Shown here in pieces: positions 26,027-35,941 of a stretch of DNA of 64,000 nucleotides. The translations under genes and the position numbers were made by a program. The notes beneath the pieces are model-generated. The model was given only the letters and a program-made list of their open reading frames with translations. It did no database searches and was not told the DNA's origin. Origin of the DNA: Bacteroidaceae bacterium (GTDB taxonomy: Bacteria; Bacteroidota; Bacteroidia; Bacteroidales; Bacteroidaceae); contig JAFXVZ010000019.1 of assembly GCA_017534535.1 (NCBI GenBank), forward strand, positions 186,001 to 250,000. Direction: 5' to 3'. Numbering within the stretch: the first letter of the stretch is position 1; the number at the start of each line of letters is the position of its first letter.

Positions 26027-26635
26027 CTATAACTTTTTCTTACGAATTACGAAATATTTAAGATAACGCTTTAATATCATTGGTTAATGCCTTCGTAAGA
26101 TATTCGTATGTTCGTAAGAAAAAGTACCGAAAGGGGAATAAATCAAGTTAATCCAACATAAAAACACAATACTAATCCAATCACTTCATCGTGCTGAGGC
26201 GGCATAAGTTACGGTGCTGATTATCAGCAGTAATTGAGTCCGCACCAGTCCTGCGGTATCGGACTGCCAGTCAGACACCAAAAGACTGCCAGTCAGACGC
26301 TGAAGGACTGTTGGTCAGACACCAACTGACTATTGGTCTTATAGCATCAGACCAGTAGGCTTATGCCATAGGACTGATTGTCAATTGCTTTGTGACTGAC
26401 AGGCAGTTGCCGTCTGACTAACTTAGCTGGCAGTATAGAGCCTTATTGGTAATTTGTATTTGAGTGGCGTTAATCCTTATTGTTTAAAATTGCAGCCTAT
26501 CATAGGTGCTATCATGCACATTTTTGAGGCTTTCCGCTTCATTTTCTTACGAACTTACGAACATCTTACGAAGAGAAAGAGTATTATCTTCATTTCCTAT
26601 TAAGAATATTCGTAAGATCGTAAGAAACTTTATAG
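26027..26635. repeat. Nested imperfect inverted repeats rich in TTACGAA
   Basis: The outer arms, 26027-26062 and 26600-26635, both read CTATAA...TTTCTTACGA...TTACGAA toward the centre. The inner arms are 26091-26124 and 26541-26573, each containing TTCTTACGAAC and ATCTTACGAAG in the same reading. Together they enclose about 600 bp. There is no transposase and no clear target-site duplication. Confidence 0.7.
26262..26437. repeat. 22-bp-period degenerate tandem array, locus 3 (eight units)
   Basis: Units begin GACTG or GAC(T/C)A at 26262, 26284, 26306, 26328, 26350, 26372, 26394 and 26416, every 22 bp without slip. Units 1 and 2 share GACTGCCAGTCAGAC; GACTGCCAGTC is a perfect 11-nt dyad. Later units decay progressively. 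Confidence 0.85.
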
Positions 26636-26672
26636 TTAGTTAAGCATTGCATGGTGAAAGGTTGAGAAAGAA

Positions 26673-27368
26673 TTAAATACCCATCAATTCCTTGGCATAA
26701 GCTACAGCCTCCTCATTCGTATTGAATATTTTCAGGATGTTATATGATATGTTGCTGCGAAGTTCACGATTATAGTTTATGTACATGTAGTCATAGCTAC
26801 TATTCCAAAGATTTCCGCCAAGAGGCTCAACCAGCTTTATTACCAACTGAGTGTACATTCCTGAACCCCAATTCATTGCAAGGTGGCAGATATTATTTGC
26901 TTTTTCTGCTGGAATAATTTGCTTTTCTGTTATTATCCTTCCGTCTGCTTCATCATAAGTATAAGGTGAATGGACAAATAATTCTATTTTATTCTTCGTT
27001 GAATACCTCATCCATCTTTCGTAAGTCTCAAAGTCGAATTGTGCGCTACAATACAATTCATTATTATCAAACCAGAATGAAGTTGGATAATAGTTTATCC
27101 ACTTGTTTGACTTGTCACTGCTTATCTGTACAGGCTCAAATCTTAAACTTGCTTTGTTTTTAGGCTCGTCGTTTGATAATACATAGGAGTAATGCTCAAA
27201 GAATTTGTCTTCCACAAAATTTTTGAATTCTTTTTCTGACATGTAATTGATAGAATTATTATAATCTGACCATGCAGGTGAATTTAATAATCCTCCTTCT
27301 TTTTCTTCCTTACTGCAAGCACTCAGGCACAATACCATCAAAAAACTCATCAATACTGTTTTCTTCAT
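26673..27368 (-). CDS. Putative lipoprotein, tandem paralogue 1
   Basis: 231 residues from ATG at 27368, where MKKTVLMSFLMVLCLSAC gives a lipoprotein signal with Cys at residue 18; upstream in-frame ATGs lie in the repeated leader. I do not recognise a named family. The mature part is acidic and aromatic, with NYMSEKEFKNFVED, SNDEP, SFWFDNNELYC and a C-terminus TNEEAVAYAKELMGI. It is paralogous to the next gene upstream (about 40 percent identity by eye in the middle, near identity at both ends). No TM segment other than the signal. Probably anchored in the outer or inner membrane. Confidence 0.75.
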   Translation of the reverse strand: MKKTVLMSFLMVLCLSACSKEEKEGGLLNSPAWSDYNNSINYMSEKEFKNFVEDKFFEHYSYVLSNDEPKNKASLRFEPVQISSDKSNKWINYYPTSFWFDNNELYCSAQFDFETYERWMRYSTKNKIELFVHSPYTYDEADGRIITEKQIIPAEKANNICHLAMNWGSGMYTQLVIKLVEPLGGNLWNSSYDYMYINYNRELRSNISYNILKIFNTNEEAVAYAKELMGI

Positions 27369-27465
27369 AGTTCTTTTTCTTTTTAAGTTATACATTAGTT
27401 TCCGCATCTCTTGCCTATAAATGCCGAAATGCGGAAACATTGCATGGTGAAAGGTTGAGAAAGTA

Positions 27466-28161
27466 TTAAATGCCCATCAATTCCTTGGCATAAGCTACAG
27501 CCTCCTCATTCGTGTCAAATACTTTGAGTTCTGTATCGAAAGGATAATTTCGAGAAACACGCTCATAAAACATATAAATACGATAATATTTTGCTTCATT
27601 GTTAATATCGCTGAACAAAGGCTCGTTAAGCTTAATATCTAATCCCAATAATTCGTTGGATCCATATTTGCTTAACCCCATCTGATATGATATGCCCCAT
27701 TTCTCCGCTGGGAGGATTTCGTTGACTGTAGTCAGAATTCCATTCTCTGGGTTATATTTATAGCCTGAGCGGACAAATACTTCTACCTCATGAGTTTCGG
27801 AAAATTCATGCCATTGCTGATAAGTGGTAAAATCCATTTGAGGAGTGCAATACATCAAATCATCATCGAACCAGAATGATATAGGACAGTATTTCAACCA
27901 TTCACCTTTCAAATCGTCCTCATAGATTGTTGGAGGTGGTGATAACCTCGTGTAAGCCACAGGTTCATCATTTGACAAGCCATAGGATTGAAACCTGAAT
28001 ATATTGTTTCTAACATATCCTATGAAATCTGATTCTTGTATGTAATTCATATAATTCAAAGGATGGTATCCACCATTCAGAACGATTTCGGCATCGTCGC
28101 TGTCACTACAAGAGGAAAGGCACAATGTCATCAAAACACTCATCAATACTGTTTTCTTCAT
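27466..28161 (-). CDS. Putative lipoprotein, tandem paralogue 2
   Basis: 231 residues, the same length as its neighbour. Signal MKKTVLMSVLMTLCLSSC, lipid Cys at residue 18. Conserved with paralogue 1 are SNDEP, SFWFDDDLMYC, ILPAEK, IKLNEPL and the C-terminus FDTNEEAVAYAKELMGI. Function unknown. It sits on the second 793-bp repeat unit. Confidence 0.75.
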   Translation of the reverse strand: MKKTVLMSVLMTLCLSSCSDSDDAEIVLNGGYHPLNYMNYIQESDFIGYVRNNIFRFQSYGLSNDEPVAYTRLSPPPTIYEDDLKGEWLKYCPISFWFDDDLMYCTPQMDFTTYQQWHEFSETHEVEVFVRSGYKYNPENGILTTVNEILPAEKWGISYQMGLSKYGSNELLGLDIKLNEPLFSDINNEAKYYRIYMFYERVSRNYPFDTELKVFDTNEEAVAYAKELMGI

Positions 28162-28258
28162 AGTTCTTTTTCTTTTTAAGTTAAACATTAGTTCCCGCAT
28201 CACTGCCTATTAAATGCCGAAATGCGGAAACATTGCATGGTGAAAGGTTGAGAAAGTA

Positions 28259-28444
28259 TTAGATACCCATCAATTCCTTGGCATAAGCTACAGCCTCCTC
28301 ATTGGTATCAAATACTTTGAGCTCTGTATCAGCAAACATCAGCTCTTCTGCCAGCTGCAATTCTGGCAAGAGCGATGAAGCATCGGTTTGCCTGTCAATG
28401 CAGGAAATACAGAATAGCATTAAGTAGAGCAAAAGATTATTCAT
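28259..28444 (-). pseudogene. Chimeric remnant: short lipoprotein start fused to the shared lipoprotein C-terminus
   Basis: A 61-codon frame begins MNNLLLYLMLFCISC, unlike the two full-length paralogues, and ends DTNEEAVAYAKELMGI, identical to paralogue 2. It is therefore most simply a deletion product of a third repeat copy, with a different 5' end brought in. It starts 5 bp after the DedA-like gene and could still be translated from that operon as a tiny lipoprotein. Whether it is functional is unknown. Confidence 0.6.
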
Positions 28445-28449
28445 CTTTT

Positions 28450-28902
28450 TTAGAAAACCGCTAATAGCACACCTATTAGAATGATATATCTTAGCAACTT
28501 GCCTAAAAACATCGCAGTGATGGTAATGGGCAAGTTGCTTCTCATCAGGCCCAGGGCAACGGCTATGGGACCACCAATGAAAGGCAAAAAAGCGAAGAAC
28601 GCCATCCAGGCACCTTTGCCTTGTAAGAATATCTGTGCTTTCAATACATGCTTCTCTTTGATATGGAAATATCTCTCAATCCATTCCATCTTTCCCAAGC
28701 TACCCAACCAATAACAAGTCATGCCTCCTAAAGTATTACCGATGGTAGCAGCTATGAGAATGCCTATAGGACTCAATCCCAATGATAGTAAACCCGTGAG
28801 CACTAGCTCGGAGCTAAAAGGTATGAGACTACCCGCTAGAAAAGCTGTGAGTAGCATGCCAATATACCCCCAGTCAGTCATAAGTTGAACAAATGCATCC
28901 AT
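28450..28902 (-). CDS. YqaA/DedA-like SNARE-associated membrane protein
   Basis: 150 residues from ATG at 28902 (MDAFVQLMTDWGYIGM); the longer frame to 28977 would overlap the upstream gene. It has the features of small VTT/DedA proteins: FLAGSLIPFSSELVLTGLL, GNTLGGMTCYWLG, a GKGAWMAFFAFLPFIGGP re-entrant-like helix, and 4-5 membrane segments. DedA relatives are linked to lipid scrambling and membrane homeostasis. It starts 2 bp after the upstream membrane-protein gene. Confidence 0.82.
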   Translation of the reverse strand: MDAFVQLMTDWGYIGMLLTAFLAGSLIPFSSELVLTGLLSLGLSPIGILIAATIGNTLGGMTCYWLGSLGKMEWIERYFHIKEKHVLKAQIFLQGKGAWMAFFAFLPFIGGPIAVALGLMRSNLPITITAMFLGKLLRYIILIGVLLAVF

Positions 28903-28904
28903 AA

Positions 28905-31110
<2,206 letters not shown>

Positions 31111-31120
31111 TTATTAAGTT

Positions 31121-33325
31121 TTAGAGGTTATCTTCAAAATATTGAGTCATCTTTTCATACAGATGTACGGCATCCTTGCCTGATACTCCATGCTGGTGTC
31201 CAGGATATAGGAAGAGGTCGGGTTGTACTTTGGCGTCTACACAAGCCTTGATAAAGCCCAACGTATGCTGAGGTACGCAAGTTCCGTCTTGGTATCCATG
31301 CACCATCAGCAGATGTCCCTTCAAATTACTTGCCAAACTCCGCAGGTTGGTTTCTGCATACCCCTCTGGGTTTGTCTGTGGGGTGTCCATATAACGTTCT
31401 CCATACATCACCTCATACCATTGCCAGTCGATAACCGGTCCACCAGCCACACCTACTTGGTAAACGTCATTCATGCGCAACATCATGCTGGTGGTCATGT
31501 GTCCACCAAAGCTCCATCCATGCACACCCATACGGTTCTTGTCAACATAGGGCAGATTCATTAGGAACTCAGCACCCTTGCGCTGATCCTTGGTCTCTTC
31601 CACACCCAAGTGGCGGAAGGTAGCCTGCTCAAATACCAATCCTCGATTTTCACTACCACGGTTGTCTAAACAGAACATCACATAACCCTTGCTGGCCATG
31701 TAAAGCTCCCAAGCACGAGCACCATAACGCATAGAAGCAGAGATGTTTTGTGCATGAGGACCACCATATACATATGTCACAGCAGGATATTTCTTATTGG
31801 CATCGAAGTTTATAGGCTTGATGATACGATAATATAGGTCGGTCACTCCATCAGCAGCTTTAATGGTGCCCGTTTCTATCTGTGGCAAAGCAAAGTCCTT
31901 TAAAGGATCTTCTGCCGTCAAAAGGTTGATGGCCTTAGCCAACCCTTTTCCTGTAGTATCATATACATCAATCTTGCGGGCAATGGAAGGAGTGGCATAG
32001 CTGTCAAACAGATAAGAGCCTGAAGCAGATACCTGTGCCCTATGAACACCCTCGCTGTCATTCAGCGTGGTCTTTACACCCGTTTTGACATTCACCTTGT
32101 AAATATTTGTCTGCAAAGGGGATACTTCTGTAGAGGCGTAGATGATTTCCTTCTTTGGCTCATTGAATCCCAAGATACCTTGTACTAACCAATTTCCCTT
32201 AGTCAACTGAGTTGTCTTGAAAGATTCTTTATAGGTAGAACCAGCTACACTATGTTTCTCTGGATAAACGCTTGTCTGTGTATCCATCAGGTAGAGATGC
32301 TTGAATCCATCTCGTTCGCTCTGATAAATAAACTTGGTGTTGTCCCAAGGCAAGAATATAATAGGGTCTTCTGGTTCCACATACTTGGGATGTTCCTCCT
32401 CATAGAATACACCCATCAACTTACCCGTCTGGGCATCGTATTGGCATAACTTAGCATGATTCTGATCACGGTTCAGTTCTACAAGCCAAATGCTTTTCTC
32501 GTCAGGAGCCCAACTGATATTTGTAAAATAGCGGTCGGTAGGGTCACCCGCATCGAGATAAATGGTTTTACCTGATTTTACTTCATATACGCCAACAGTA
32601 ACCTTGTGGGAGGTCATACCAGCCATAGGATAGCGGATTGGAGTAAGTTCTGCTATACGGGCATCAATATCTACCAGAGGATACTCGGTTACCATACTTT
32701 CATCCATACGGTAAAAAGCCAGCAGGTTACCCTTAGGGCTCCAGAAGGTGCCCTTGTTGATGCCGAACTCATTGCGATGCACACTTTGTCCTACAAGAAT
32801 ACCCTCTGGCTCATCAGTCAGTTGCTTGCCATTGACAAAGAGGTTGTTCTTGATGGTATAGGCAAGATTGTAGCCCTCTTTGCTAAAGTCGGCATTAGCC
32901 GCTCCTCTTGGCATCTCCTGCTTCGCCACAACAGCTTCGCTCTTCCAGTCCAAGACATATAAGCCTGTTCGAGTGCGTATAAGCATCTGAGTCTTACCAG
33001 GCCATAACAACTGAACATTTTGCAAAGTAGGCACATTTGCATCTAAATTGTTTTTCTTCAATAAGGCAGATACTTGCTCGATGGTCAGCAACTCGGTTTC
33101 TTTACCGTTCTTAAGATCTACGGTAGAAATACGATCAATGTCAGGTTTCACCAAAACATCTCCCCACCATTGCAGACCATAGATGTTTTCTGCATAGCGA
33201 TATGTTTCACCACCTGGAAGCAAATCATCCAGGGTAAGTTGCTTCAAATTTTGAGCCATAAGGTTTCCCATTGTCAAAGATGCTACAATGAGCATCACCA
33301 TTTTTCTCCAAACATGCTGTATCAT
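31121..33325 (-). CDS. Secreted S9 dipeptidyl peptidase (DPP IV-like)
   Basis: 734 residues with an N-terminal signal (cleavage near GNLMAQ, residue 25). An N-terminal beta-propeller precedes a C-terminal alpha/beta-hydrolase domain. The catalytic Ser is S605 in HGWSFGG; the Asp lies in HGYQDGTCVP and the His in PGHQHGV. This is the S9B layout of enzymes that release Xaa-Pro or Xaa-Ala dipeptides from peptides in the periplasm. One base separates it from the rlmL-like gene upstream. A different dipeptidyl specificity is possible. Confidence 0.9.
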   Translation of the reverse strand: MIQHVWRKMVMLIVASLTMGNLMAQNLKQLTLDDLLPGGETYRYAENIYGLQWWGDVLVKPDIDRISTVDLKNGKETELLTIEQVSALLKKNNLDANVPTLQNVQLLWPGKTQMLIRTRTGLYVLDWKSEAVVAKQEMPRGAANADFSKEGYNLAYTIKNNLFVNGKQLTDEPEGILVGQSVHRNEFGINKGTFWSPKGNLLAFYRMDESMVTEYPLVDIDARIAELTPIRYPMAGMTSHKVTVGVYEVKSGKTIYLDAGDPTDRYFTNISWAPDEKSIWLVELNRDQNHAKLCQYDAQTGKLMGVFYEEEHPKYVEPEDPIIFLPWDNTKFIYQSERDGFKHLYLMDTQTSVYPEKHSVAGSTYKESFKTTQLTKGNWLVQGILGFNEPKKEIIYASTEVSPLQTNIYKVNVKTGVKTTLNDSEGVHRAQVSASGSYLFDSYATPSIARKIDVYDTTGKGLAKAINLLTAEDPLKDFALPQIETGTIKAADGVTDLYYRIIKPINFDANKKYPAVTYVYGGPHAQNISASMRYGARAWELYMASKGYVMFCLDNRGSENRGLVFEQATFRHLGVEETKDQRKGAEFLMNLPYVDKNRMGVHGWSFGGHMTTSMMLRMNDVYQVGVAGGPVIDWQWYEVMYGERYMDTPQTNPEGYAETNLRSLASNLKGHLLMVHGYQDGTCVPQHTLGFIKACVDAKVQPDLFLYPGHQHGVSGKDAVHLYEKMTQYFEDNL

Positions 33326-33326
33326 A

Positions 33327-34940
33327 TCATTTTCCTTTCTCCTTCAATTCACGTTTCTTCCTTTCTGGATAAGATTCGTTATGAGGCTTTCCATTACCTT
33401 TCTTGTCAAATGGTTTTTTGGCACCATCTTTGCGGAAAGGTTTGTCGCCATCCTTACGGAATGGTTTCTTGGCATCATCTTTACGATTTCCGTCTTTACG
33501 GAAAGGTTTCTTATCACCCTCCTTGTGGAACGATTTGCGATCTCCTTCTTTTCTAAAAGGCTTCTTATTGCCATCCTTGCGGAACTGTTTTGAGTGTTCT
33601 GCCTTCAGCTCAGGATGCAATTTCTCCTCTTCGAGGCGTTTACGCTTGGCTTCTGCTTTTTCATAACGTTCCAGCTCAGCTAAACGATGCTCTTCTGGTG
33701 TGAGCCACTTGCTATGGTTGACACGCTTCTTGGGCTTCTCATTTGGATTATCTTCTTTGTTCTTATCCAACTCTTCACCAGCCTCGCGGAAGTGGACATA
33801 CTTACCCTCAAAAATTTCATATTCACGGAAAGAGCATTCCAAATCTCCATTCAATACGTCAATCTTACGGGTGGGTTTCAAACCAATCTGGTCGAAACAC
33901 TCGTCACGATAACTTAGTATCCAAGCTTGTCCACCTACAAAAGCGTGCTTGAGTCTTTCGCCAATGGTGGAATACAACCCCAGTATATTGTCTGATGAGA
34001 TTCTCTCGCCATAAGGAGGATTGGTAATCATTAGTGATTTCTCAGTGGGTTGCACAAAATCCTTGATATCCCTCATCTCGATGTCGATAATACGAGTCAT
34101 TCCTGCTCGTTTAATGTTACCACGAGCCGTAGCTACCATCTTAGGATTGTTGTCGTAGGCATAAATATGATGCTCAAATTCACGTTCCTGAGATTCGTCA
34201 TTATAGATGGACTCCATCAGTTCTGCATCGAAATCAGGCCAACGTTCGAAAGCGTAACCCTGTGTTCTGAAGATACCAGGAGCCATATTCTTTGCAATCA
34301 GAGCTGCTTCTATAGGAATAGTGCCAGAGCCACACATAGGGTCAATCAAATCAGTCTCGCCTTGCCAACCTGTCATCATAATCAAGCCAGCAGCTAATAC
34401 TTCATTCAGAGGTGCTTCGCCTGTTTCAGAACGATATCCGCGTCTATGAAGTGACTCACCGGAAGAATCGAGTGAAAGGGTACACTGATTATCATTAATG
34501 TGAATATTAAGCATGATGTCAGGGTTCTTTACACTGACGCTAGGGCGTTTACCCTCTTTGTCACGGAAATAGTCGGCTATGGCATCCTTTACCTTATAGC
34601 TGACATACATAGAGTGGCGAAACTCCTCACTATGTATGGTAGCATCAACGGCAAAGGTTTGGTCAACAGACAAGTAATTTTCCCATGCCAGGCTTTTTAC
34701 AGCCTCATAAACCTCGTCAGCATTTTTAGCTTCAAATTGTTTGATTGGTTTAAGGATGCGCAAGGCAGTATGAAGAGAAAAGTTGGTGAGATACATCATG
34801 CGCTTATCGCCAGTAAAACTCACCATGCGCTTGCCTATCTCTACGTTTTCCGCTCCCAAAGTAGTCAGTTCCTTTGCCAGCACCTCTTCCAGTCCCTGGA
34901 AAGTCTTGGCAATCAATGTAAAGTTCTCGTTATATTGCAT
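33327..34940 (-). CDS. RlmL-like rRNA (guanine-N2)-methyltransferase with repetitive basic tail
   Basis: 537 residues. Residues 5-160 form a THUMP region. A UPF0020/RlmL methyltransferase domain follows, with DPMCGSGTIPIEAALIA (SAM site) and TNPPYGER (catalytic NPPY). From about residue 451 the protein becomes a highly basic tail made of 8-10-residue repeats of the form KKPFRKDGD, ending RELKEKGK. The enzyme probably methylates G2445-type positions of 23S rRNA; it lacks the RlmK second domain of the E. coli fusion. It overlaps cysE by 11 nt. Confidence 0.88.
   Translation of the reverse strand: MQYNENFTLIAKTFQGLEEVLAKELTTLGAENVEIGKRMVSFTGDKRMMYLTNFSLHTALRILKPIKQFEAKNADEVYEAVKSLAWENYLSVDQTFAVDATIHSEEFRHSMYVSYKVKDAIADYFRDKEGKRPSVSVKNPDIMLNIHINDNQCTLSLDSSGESLHRRGYRSETGEAPLNEVLAAGLIMMTGWQGETDLIDPMCGSGTIPIEAALIAKNMAPGIFRTQGYAFERWPDFDAELMESIYNDESQEREFEHHIYAYDNNPKMVATARGNIKRAGMTRIIDIEMRDIKDFVQPTEKSLMITNPPYGERISSDNILGLYSTIGERLKHAFVGGQAWILSYRDECFDQIGLKPTRKIDVLNGDLECSFREYEIFEGKYVHFREAGEELDKNKEDNPNEKPKKRVNHSKWLTPEEHRLAELERYEKAEAKRKRLEEEKLHPELKAEHSKQFRKDGNKKPFRKEGDRKSFHKEGDKKPFRKDGNRKDDAKKPFRKDGDKPFRKDGAKKPFDKKGNGKPHNESYPERKKRELKEKGK
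33390..33590. repeat. Coding tandem repeats of the RlmL-like basic tail
   Basis: About seven in-frame copies of a 24-30-bp unit encode K(K)PFRK(D/E)G-type blocks. The units vary in spacing (8-10 codons), so the array probably expands and contracts without breaking the frame. Confidence 0.7.
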
Positions 34941-35856
34941 AATTCTTAAAATTGTCTATTTCTTTAGCACGGTTTTGGGTAATCCTAGCTCCAGGTCTCA
35001 CATCTTCCGTAACCCAGATGTTACCACCTACGGTAGCACCCTTACCAATGGTGATGCGTCCCAAAATAGTGGCATTGGAGTAAATAATGACATCGTCTTC
35101 CAAAATGGGATGACGAGGGATGCCCTTGATGGGTTTGCCATCAGCATCCAAGGGGAAGCTTTTGGCACCTAAGGTAACACCTTGATATAGTTTTACGTTA
35201 TTGCCAATCACACAAGTCTCACCTATTACCACACCAGTACCATGATCAATGGCAAAGCTATGACCAATCTGAGCACCTGGATGAATGTCAATACCCGTTT
35301 CGCTATGAGCCAACTCGGTAATAATGCGAGGTATCAAAGGCACTCCCAATAGCAACAACTGGTGAGCAATACGATAGTTCGTGATAGCCCTAATTGCAGG
35401 ATAGCAAGAGATGACCTCGCCGTAATTATGAGCAGCTGGGTCGCCATTGAACATCGCCTCAACATCAGTGGCAAGTATGCGTCGCAATTCAGGCAGAGAA
35501 GTCATAAACTTCAATGCCAAGTCGTTGGCCTCATGCTGTTGGCAATCTGTACATTCACAAGTTTCATCGGTATTGTCAAAGCAGAGCCCTGCCAAAATCT
35601 GGTCTCTCAACAGGTTGTAGGCTTTCTCGGTATGTACCCCAATATGATATGTGATAGTTCGACTATTCACAGCAGAGTTGCCGAAATAGCCGGGAAAGAG
35701 CAAAGTCCTGAACTCCTCCACTAACTGATGGATGGTTTTTGCCGATGGCAAAGGACTCCCATCGGTGTGACGATGGAACAAACCTTGGTAGGATTGGCTA
35801 TCTGAAAGCTCCTCAACCACGGTGGCCAATGTATCCGAAAAATTACCTACTTGCAT
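34930..35856 (-). CDS. cysE: Serine O-acetyltransferase (EpsC type)
   Basis: 308 residues from ATG at 35856. The frame extends to a TTG at 35880, but that codon lies inside the promoter -7 box. It transfers acetyl from acetyl-CoA to serine, committing it to cysteine synthesis. The C-terminal left-handed beta-helix shows IDIHPGAQIGHSFAIDHGTG, VVIGETCVIGNNVKLYQGVT and a short hexapeptide tail. The N-terminal 160 residues are helical. A Cys cluster (C92, C100, C102, C105) sits in a loop before the helix bundle. It heads the long leftward operon. Confidence 0.93.
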   Translation of the reverse strand: MQVGNFSDTLATVVEELSDSQSYQGLFHRHTDGSPLPSAKTIHQLVEEFRTLLFPGYFGNSAVNSRTITYHIGVHTEKAYNLLRDQILAGLCFDNTDETCECTDCQQHEANDLALKFMTSLPELRRILATDVEAMFNGDPAAHNYGEVISCYPAIRAITNYRIAHQLLLLGVPLIPRIITELAHSETGIDIHPGAQIGHSFAIDHGTGVVIGETCVIGNNVKLYQGVTLGAKSFPLDADGKPIKGIPRHPILEDDVIIYSNATILGRITIGKGATVGGNIWVTEDVRPGARITQNRAKEIDNFKNYAI

Positions 35857-35877
35857 AAAATGATGTTTATTAGGTCG

Positions 35878-35885
35878 CAAAGTTA
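35878..35885 (-). promoter_or_regulatory. -7 box for the cysE-led operon
   Basis: TAACTTTG on the minus strand, 21 bp before the cysE ATG. A TTTG occurs upstream but at 24 bp, longer than usual. Confidence 0.55.
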
Positions 35886-35941
35886 CGGAGAATTATTGGA
35901 ATAATCCCACAAATGCCCAATCTTTGTGCTCAATAAAATAC

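Larger units (their letters stand above)
26007..26672. other. Gene-free repeat block between convergent genes
   Basis: No credible gene in 666 bp. It holds nested TTACGAA-type inverted repeats (26027-26635) and, in their centre, an eight-unit 22-bp tandem array. Both are listed separately. Confidence 0.7.
26648..28330. repeat. Tandem duplication with 793-bp period
   Basis: The sequence beginning TGCATGGTGAAAGGTTGAGA occurs at 26648, 27441 and 28234, exactly 793 bp apart. Each copy covers a 3' untranslated part plus the last 17-23 codons of a lipoprotein gene, nearly identical between copies. The 5' leader and signal-peptide codons of the first two genes are also near identical, while the gene middles have diverged. 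Confidence 0.9.

Noticed and set aside
26262-26437. CRISPR array
   Set aside because: Units follow each other directly at 22 bp with no unique spacers, repeats are degenerate, and there are no cas genes in the window.
26027-26635. Insertion sequence
   Set aside because: Inverted arms are present but there is no transposase frame and no clear target-site duplication.
33327-33666. Several overlapping plus-strand frames opposite the RlmL-like tail
   Set aside because: They are complements of the KKPFRKDG repeats; repetitive basic coding creates long antisense frames without stops.
35857-35880. Longer serine acetyltransferase start
   Set aside because: The TTG start lies inside the promoter -7 box.
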